Program-made: the position numbers and the translations under genes
In this document: one piece after another, positions 57,480-64,000 of the stretch
How the letters are laid out: each line of letters starts with the position of its first letter
How positions within the stretch are numbered: position 1 is the first letter of the stretch
Notes under the pieces: model-generated
The model's database searches: none
The model's input: only the letters and a program-made list of their open reading frames with translations
Told to the model about the DNA's origin: nothing
Origin: Patiria pectinifera
Lineage: Eukaryota; Echinodermata; Asteroidea; Valvatida; Asterinidae
Length of the DNA stretch: 64,000 nt
Direction of reading: 5' to 3'
NCBI GenBank assembly: GCA_029964075.1
Contig: CM057135.1
Location: 18,006,863 to 18,070,862 of the forward strand

Positions 57480-60039
57480 TTATGGTTTGAGGAGAGCTGT
57501 CAGGGATGTGATGGTGTTCTTAAGAATTGTTGCCTTGACTGTTATTGGCACCGAGTCTTGCATTTTAGCTTGGAGTTCACACTCGTCAACGTCGAGGAGG
57601 TTGGTAAGTAACTCTTTGTCTGCTGTATACAGGGTCTCGGACTGCTCTGTGAGAACTTGCACACTGATGTCTCCAGGTATGAAGGCAATGATTGTCACGG
57701 TAAGAGTTTCTTCTGGTGCAGGCTGTCTCTGTGAAAGTGATGTAAAAGGTGGTTATAATATACTGGAGATGTGTAATACAAAGTTAAATGTAAAGGCTCA
57801 CTTTAGAGGTTAGGGAGGTGGTATATAGCAATATAGAAATAATGTTGTTATTGATATGGAGAAGTAGAAAATCTGGAGGAATATGAGTACATGTTAAGTT
57901 TGTTCACTTAAACCCTCAAACCCTAACAGCTCTTGTAATACAAGATCCTGCTTATGACAAGAAAAAAGTCAGCCGATGCTTCACTGCCATTTAGTTAATG
58001 CTACCATTTAGTTAATGTTCACTATTGTAAATATATCTATGTTCATGTATTGTCAATTTGAATATATAACATTATGTATCATCCTTTATGCAGCATTGAA
58101 ATAAATGTATCTATCCATATCTGTATTGTCAAACTTAAGGACCCAAGTCTTTGTTTGGTGTTGTTTTTCTTTTGGTTTCCTTTGTTTTCCATTACTGATA
58201 ATACAAAGGACCTTGTTAATACAGGTGTTTGACTGTACATACATGCATATGTCCATGCAGTGTTTTAGCAAACTGAAAATCTCAAACTAGTGGCAACAGG
58301 ATATGCTAGTAAGAAAGAGTATTTAATATGTACCATGAGAGTTGTTCGTGATGTTGTCGTTAGCTGCCGTTGTCCTTCGTAATCTTTCACAATGCAGTTT
58401 GTGGCCGTTACATAATCACCGGGATGAATATCTGTTGTTGTTTGGTCTTTCCATAGTGCTATCTTGACAGAAGTGCGTTGGTCACAGAGTGTCAAGTTGC
58501 GGACGTCAATCTCCTTTCCATCAAAGCTAACTGTCCGAGTGGCTTCATCCTGAAATAGTGGAGTAATAGAAAACAAATATGATTGAATGTGTTAATCATT
58601 GTATGATTTGTGAACAATATGTTGGTTATTTCCCTTTAAGCCATGTCTCCCTGTGGAGAAATAGCTTTAAGGGAAATAATTAAGTTATCAGGAGAATCCC
58701 TGTACAAGGTGAAGAATATCATAAAGTGTATCGAGATTTGTGAATGGAAACAGTAATATTGAATTGAATTGGGGAAAAAAGAGTGTTTGTGTAAGGCAAA
58801 AAAAAAACCAGTTCTGGTTCTGATTATGAATTGATGGAACTAAATATTAAGAATGATGTACATGCACTTCTATGTATTTTGTTGATGGTGTTTGTCAATA
58901 TTTAATATGCATGTAGTGAAATTATGATGCACTAAATGCAATAATATATCTGTTTTTCGAGTAATTATTTTAAGTGCAACTTGTATATAAATATTTGTAA
59001 AGAAGATTGTGTGACTGATCGGTAACATGTACATGTAACTAGTTAGAGTTGTAAAACATTGAGTCCACTCACATTTACATGTAGCTTAATTGTATGTAAA
59101 TTTTAAAGGGTATGTAAGTACATACATGAACATGTTGCCAATATTTTTGGTCTATTAGTTTTAAAGTTTGTAGTATTTTGAATAATGATAGATCTGAAAT
59201 GGAAAATAATAGGATATAATTTCTTATGCATTTCAGTTATTTACTGAAATACTATGTATTGTTGCTATATGATACATGATATAAGTTTGACTTATCACTG
59301 TTAGTTTGTGGGGCCAGATATTGTAAGGGGAATGTGCACCAAAAACAATTTGTGAAATGATTGAAATATCTGTGATTTGTGAAAATTGTGTTGGGAATAC
59401 ATTGAAAATGTTGACACCAACTTGTATATTTGGTATACAGATTCTGTCTGTGTATTAAAGATTGGTTATTGTGTAGCTGGACAGTACTGTTGACGAAATT
59501 TAATGTGGGAAATGATATGGAATACTTGAAATATATTGAAAATAAACAATCTTAACGTTGAAATGATAGGCCATTGCCTGAATGTTTCGTTTGAACTATA
59601 TATTTTATAATGAATTCTTACAAACCTTAGATATTTTCCCAGTGACTGTAACTGTTGACTTTAGTGGAGAAGATTTTGCAGTACTGACATCCACGGGCGG
59701 TGGCGTAGCTGGACGTACCAGGAGAACTGATTGCCTGATGAACTCTTCTGGTACAGATATCTTTGAAGTGTTGAGTACTTGTGTCAGGGAGGTAATCACC
59801 ATGGATGAATCATCTTTCATGATGTAATTCTTGATGAAGACACCATGCAGATCCTCGATGGTGTCAAATTTGTGAATATCATACACTGATGCCTTGATGT
59901 ACGCTGTTGGGTCACAAAGACTGACATTCATCATTGTTTTTGGTACTCCATCTTTTTTGTATCTGATGATGTCAGATCTTGCCGTGAGTACACATTTGAG
60001 GGGTATGTTGTATGGTTTCTTGGGACCATCTTTCAACTT
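57480..60039 (-). CDS. OB-fold (replication protein A-like) gene, three exons
   Basis: Minus-strand exons are 60039-59626, 58549-58334 and 57728-57480 (stop TAA), all in phase 0. Exon 1 begins at an acceptor, so more N-terminal sequence lies upstream or the 5' exon is non-coding. The product, about 292 residues as seen, has two repeats of an RPA1/Ssb-type single-strand-binding OB fold. The first runs from IPLKCVLTARSD through MMNVSLCDPTAYIKASVYD to GVFIKNYIMKDDSSMVITS. The second runs from EIDVRNLTLCDQRTSVKIAL through HPGDYVTATNCIVKDYEGQ. The two share the order 'strand, L/SLCD, KIALWKD/KASVYD, then V..NYI/TNCIVKD'. A Ser/Thr/Pro linker joins them. DNA or RNA binding is inferred from the fold. 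Two extra copies of the last exon lie downstream. Confidence 0.7.
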
Positions 60040-62009
60040 CTAAATTGTTGTCATCTGCATAAGAAAATGAGCAAAAGGAAAGAGAAACTGTAATTATTGA
60101 TATTATATCAGAGTGATTAGTATATTTTAGTTTTGTAATTGGAGCTGAAAAGGAGAGTTTTTTTTTTCACATGCAAGATGGACGCAAAACTCAAAGGAAG
60201 TCTTTCCATCATGTACAATGTACCGCCTGACTGTGGGTTTAAACCATCATGTAAACTGTAAATTATCGAAGACTACATGTAACTTTTTGTGAGCCACACA
60301 TGCTACCATTCGGTCGCTGACAAAATGACTGCCGAGTGCTGACTATAGTAAAGTATCATTTGTTTTAGACGTCGTGTTTTAGTCAAGCGCCTCTCTTGGG
60401 TAAATACTAGCGAAATCATTCTATCTTTTGACCCGCTACATATAACCATGTATAATTTTGCCCATATGTACATAAATCATTTACTTGTTGAGCTTCCTGT
60501 GAGATTTCGTGAGTGTTGGATCTATCATTGCCAAGAAATTTGATGTAAAATACGGCACATTTTTGTCACAACGAAAATTTTGAAAATGATCAGAAAATCA
60601 AACACAGGTGTGACACTCCAGTGCCCCAAGTTCTGCTTGCGCAAAACGGTAGGAGTCCCACCAGTGGGTACCCAACTAACTGCCTTACATGGCAGGATGA
60701 CCGTAATACATGTAAAATTCTGCTAAATCCACTTCGAAAGTCTGCCACATCACGCAGTATATTGTTGGTCCATTGTGCAAGGATTTGTTTCAAGGAATAA
60801 TTAAATAAATAAGGTTTTTCATACAAAATGTGCCATAGTTTCTTTAATCTGTTTCATTTTCCTTTTTCATCTTCATAATTTTGCCGAATAAAATATTCTG
60901 CGGAATTTTTTGTACAATTCATTTTTGTATCATAATATGCAAATATTCTGTCAAACTCAACTGCAGCCGAAATTCTGCTAAAATGGTCACTCCATCTTAT
61001 TCTTAGCATGATCTTATTAACCGCAGATCACAGTAGAGTATTTGTACTATATTAGATTCTCCTTCGTGCACCGATAGACTCCCCAACTTTGTTGTTAGTG
61101 TTAAGTCTTTTGAGGCTAGATTAGACTTATAAGCTCTGGACATCTCAACCTTTCAAGTTTGACTTTGAAGTGCCAACCATTACTTGCATGCGCACCTACC
61201 AGTTTAACCCATGGAGGAATAAGAACACAACCAGAGTTATGAAGATCTGATGAGAGAGGCCTACATGTACAAAGGCCTAATTATCACAAGAGGAAATGTA
61301 AGTATTTGTAAGTAGATTGAAGCGTGGCTATGTTCACGGGTCTAGGCCTACATTTGTTATTGTCTGCTGGAATTTGGAAACGAAATTGAGAATTGTTCAG
61401 AATTTAAAAATCAACATTGGCAGATAATGAGAAGTTTACAATATAAATAACACAAGCCTATTACTAATACTATTAGACTGGTTTTTGAGTAGGCCTACCT
61501 TGCACTGTCTAGATGTACAAGGCAAATTTGGTGCCAAAAATATGTCTTTCAGTTTCACTCAGTTCGCTCAGTTCATGCAGTTCAGGAACTTCGGCTGATG
61601 ATGCCTAGATCACGTTAGTGGCCAGCTGACACACGTGGCTGATGGCTTGATCGGACGCGGATGGGACGGAGAAAGATACAGTGCGCCCTCTATTCGAACA
61701 AGTCCATTGACCTCCAGCAAGCGGTTGACAAAAAATAGTATGGTTCCGCTGCCGGTTGATAGAATGTGATGCATTTTACAATGTGAAGGCTTGGGGACAA
61801 ATCATGTCAGAATGTGATGCACATTTTGTTGCATATAGGCCTATGCAAGGTACAGCGTGTTTGCTTGCTATGAAAATAATGTATGCTCTCGTGGTAATAT
61901 TTTGTTATTATTATGTTCGTAAATTGAAACAGTAAACTATTTTATATTGCTTGAGTATTAATGTAGAAGACTGTGAGCTTTAGCTTGGGAAGTTGTGAAA
62001 CGGAAGGAA
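60040..62009. other. Stretch without recognised genes
   Basis: No supported exon, tandem array or inverted-end element was recognised. The upstream exon(s) or promoter of the OB-fold gene should lie in this interval. Confidence 0.35.
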
Positions 62010-62190
62010 AGAGTGTTGCAACCTGACGACAGTGACGTTACTTCGGCGGTTGTGTACGACATTGCTGGAGTGCTCTGATTCTGAAACGTGCAAAACTAGA
62101 CCTGAATCAGGACCACTGTACTCACAGTTTAGCTAGCAAATTTTGCAAAAAAATCCACTGGGGCAAAGAAAATGTCAGTATTTCATACTC
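62010..62190 (+). repeat. Partial MITE end plus a dispersed repeat
   Basis: TGTTGCAACCTGACGACAGTG through GGCGGTTGTGTACGA at 62010-62075 is the left end of the TTGCAACCTGACG family. Directly after it, 62081-62190 matches 10263-10378. The junction of two different repeats suggests nested or truncated insertions. Confidence 0.6.
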
Positions 62191-62867
62191 CTAGAACTAT
62201 GAGGCTCCACTACTTGGAGCCTCATACATGTCATAGTTCTAGCACTTTCCAAAGTTAAGGTTTGTAGTCGTAGAGCAACTCAGACCTTTTCGAAAAAACG
62301 TTGTTTAGTCTCAATTTTTTCATCCATCTGGCCACAAGACGAATTTCAGTCATCACATTCCACAAATATCGTCCCCCATGCGATCCCCCATGTGATTTCA
62401 AAATGGCGGCCGCGCTGTAATGTATGCAATATGCAGGCGCGCCCACGCAAACTCATGAATATGCCTAAAAAGTCTGTGATGTACACCTCGTGTTTTTGGA
62501 CATGCGTGCAGGCAATCTGGTTGATGACATTTGCGCCGTTTTACAGTTTTCATACATTAACAAATATTAACCAAGTAGGCCTATAATCAATATTTGAGCT
62601 TCAGTAGTGAGATTTTTATGTTAAAGAAAAATTGGAAGTAGAAGATTTATTATGACATTGAAATTGTAACAAGTGTAACCATTTACACATTTTTTGTTTT
62701 TCTTTTTTTTTTCTTTCATGTTTTACAGAAAACTGCCCTACAGAAATTGTATTGGCTATAGCTGGCTTGTGTGCTTTCAACTGCGAATAATCGTAAGTTG
62801 AATTTGTGTGTATATGTTGGTCTGTGAATGTGTAAGTGTGTTTGTCATCTTGTGTAATACATAAATC

Positions 62868-62930
62868 TTGGAGTAAATCTTGGAGTAAATCTTGGAGTAA
62901 ATCTTGGAGTAAATCTTGCATTCATCTTGG
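62868..62930. repeat. 15-bp tandem repeat
   Basis: The unit ATCTTGGAGTAA(AT) is repeated about four to five times in a row, then decays into related words (TTGGACTGAATATTTAAGTA). It lies just upstream of the frame that starts at 63074. Confidence 0.8.
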
Positions 62931-63073
62931 ACTGAATATTTAAGTAAATTTTGGAGTGCATGTTAAATTTGAGAACAATCTGAGAACAACCTGAGAACTT
63001 CAGAACAATTTTGAACTTGAGAAGAATTTTTAACTTCAGATCAGTGTTGAACCTGCACATTTTAGAACAGAAG

Positions 63074-64000
63074 ATGTGGGATGAAATGGAAGTAATGAAA
63101 CTGTTTTATGTACAGATTGTGAAAACTAAGAAGAAACAGGTAAAGAAAGCACAACAGCAATATAAGATGAAGATGAAACAAAAAAAGCAGAAAAGAGTGA
63201 ACATCCTAAAAGAGAAGAGAAAGAAGCGATTATCAAGAGTTGGTAATTTGCACGGTGAACACTGGCTGAAAATGTACAGTTGGACAAAGCATTGTAGTGG
63301 CCATGTCTTGGATTATGTAGAAGACATGTGGGAAACAACTGGAAGAAAGAGGCAGTCACGACAGCACAAGAGAAAAGTGAGAAGACAGTTGTTCAAACAG
63401 ACACACAATATTAGGAAAGGAGGCAAGATAGAGTGTCGCATGAACAAAGAAGATAGAAGGTTGCATGAGAAATGGCAGAAAGATAGGTGGAGTCATACAA
63501 ATAGAAGTTTGAATGCAGTTTTGAAGAACATGAATGGCTTTCAGAATGAGAGGAGTGAAACAAAGAGAACGAAGCTTGTGCACAAGAAGGTATGCTGTAG
63601 AAAGCAAGTGTTGGAAGAAATTACAAATCCTCATATGAAGAGAGAACAAAATGAATGCAAAACAAGAATGAACAGAAATTTTGCAAGAGAGAGAGCAGAC
63701 GTACATGTGCAAGGGAAGTGTAATGGCACTAGGGAGTGTTGGATATGTGATAAAGTGATCAAGTCACGTGAACACAAAGTATTGTGTAACTGTGGAGTAT
63801 GGTTTCATGTTGAGTGCATGGGCTTCCCAAATAGTATTGCAAGTGGTGTTTTGGCAAACAAATCAGTTATATGGGTATGCTGTAAATGCCGTGGAAGTAA
63901 CTACTGTAAATCTTTACATAATTATCTTGACATTCCTGTAGATTTGACCATGTATGAGCAAACACTGATGGATGGCTTTGAAGAGGACATGATGGAACAG
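63074..64000 (+). CDS. Probable LINE ORF1 with PHD-type zinc finger, cut by window edge
   Basis: An open frame of 309 codons runs from ATG at 63074 to the window end without a stop. The first 200 residues are very rich in Lys, Arg and Gln (KTKKKQVKKAQQQYKMKMKQ). From about residue 222 there is a cysteine/histidine array ordered as in a PHD finger: CWIC, LCNC, WFHVEC, then WVCCKC. After it comes YLDIPVDLTMYEQTLMDGF. A PHD finger followed by such a tail is known from the first ORF of CR1/L2-type LINEs, where endonuclease and RT follow. A host PHD protein is the alternative. The sequence beyond the edge decides. Confidence 0.6.
   Translation, partial: MWDEMEVMKLFYVQIVKTKKKQVKKAQQQYKMKMKQKKQKRVNILKEKRKKRLSRVGNLHGEHWLKMYSWTKHCSGHVLDYVEDMWETTGRKRQSRQHKRKVRRQLFKQTHNIRKGGKIECRMNKEDRRLHEKWQKDRWSHTNRSLNAVLKNMNGFQNERSETKRTKLVHKKVCCRKQVLEEITNPHMKREQNECKTRMNRNFARERADVHVQGKCNGTRECWICDKVIKSREHKVLCNCGVWFHVECMGFPNSIASGVLANKSVIWVCCKCRGSNYCKSLHNYLDIPVDLTMYEQTLMDGFEEDMMEQ

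Larger units (their letters stand above)
55375..57697. repeat. Three tandem units carrying the last exon of the OB-fold gene
   Basis: Units begin AACTGGAAGTTATTAACCA.CTGG at about 55375, 56229 and 56828. Unit 2 is shorter (about 600 bp) through an internal deletion. Each unit holds the same terminal exon on the minus strand (56006-56238, 56608-56837, 57480-57715), all with the reading frame open to the same stop. Unit 1 has a 3-bp in-frame insertion. Confidence 0.85.

Noticed and set aside
57487-57813. 108-codon plus-strand frame, with similar frames in the other units
   Set aside because: It is antisense to the terminal exon of the OB-fold gene; its recurrence only reflects the tandem duplication.
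63356-63712. 118-codon minus-strand frame
   Set aside because: It is antisense to the long basic frame starting at 63074, which has a recognisable zinc finger.

Overview
The window is animal genomic DNA. The sequence is AT-rich, genes are split by many GT-AG introns, several genes belong to families with many dispersed copies, and mobile elements are very dense. The many TACATGTA and TAGGCCTA words, the HECT and OB-fold families, and the MITE and LINE types suggest a marine invertebrate, most likely a deuterostome such as an echinoderm or lancelet. The species is an inference. No bacterial, viral or organellar genome is seen.

Layout, left to right. 0.03-4.1 kb: a MITE, then a six-exon tyrosine-recombinase-like gene (+) with a stop codon and a frameshift. 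5.9-6.3 kb: a complete TA-flanked MITE inside an intron of a minus-strand gene (9.3-6.5 kb) that encodes the N-terminal module seen in HECT-ligase-like proteins. 7.66-7.82 kb: a large hairpin repeat with a second copy near 48.3 kb. 10.7-11.8 kb: a TTAA-flanked element. 12.6-13.1 kb: a 31-bp minisatellite. 13.2-14.8 kb: MITEs nested inside one another. 16.2-18.6 kb: a two-exon DDE integrase-core gene (+) with one stop codon.

23.6-39.6 kb: an eight-exon HECT E3 ligase-like gene (-). One of its introns holds two insertions: a LINE and a PIF/Harbinger transposon. The Harbinger transposase is intact over three exons, but its MADF partner gene on the opposite strand is broken. 40.9-48.0 kb: AT-rich satellite DNA split by a young LTR element (-). 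That element has no polymerase, carries one unknown 210-codon frame, and has a second element inside one LTR. 48.6-53.6 kb: a plus-strand gene with a SAM-like exon and tandemly duplicated lysine-rich exons. 51.1-51.5 kb: a very long foldback. 54.6-55.1 kb: a LINE remnant. 55.4-60.0 kb: a minus-strand OB-fold (RPA-like) gene whose last exon is present three times. 63.1 kb to the right edge: an open reading frame with a PHD-type zinc finger, probably LINE ORF1, running off the window.

The host-like genes are the HECT gene, the N-terminal-module gene, the OB-fold gene and the SAM-like gene. The rest is mobile DNA at different ages, from intact (Harbinger transposase, LTR element, hAT-like MITEs with perfect 8-bp target duplications) to decayed. 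All exon joins were made by eye from splice signals and phase; no alignment or search was run.
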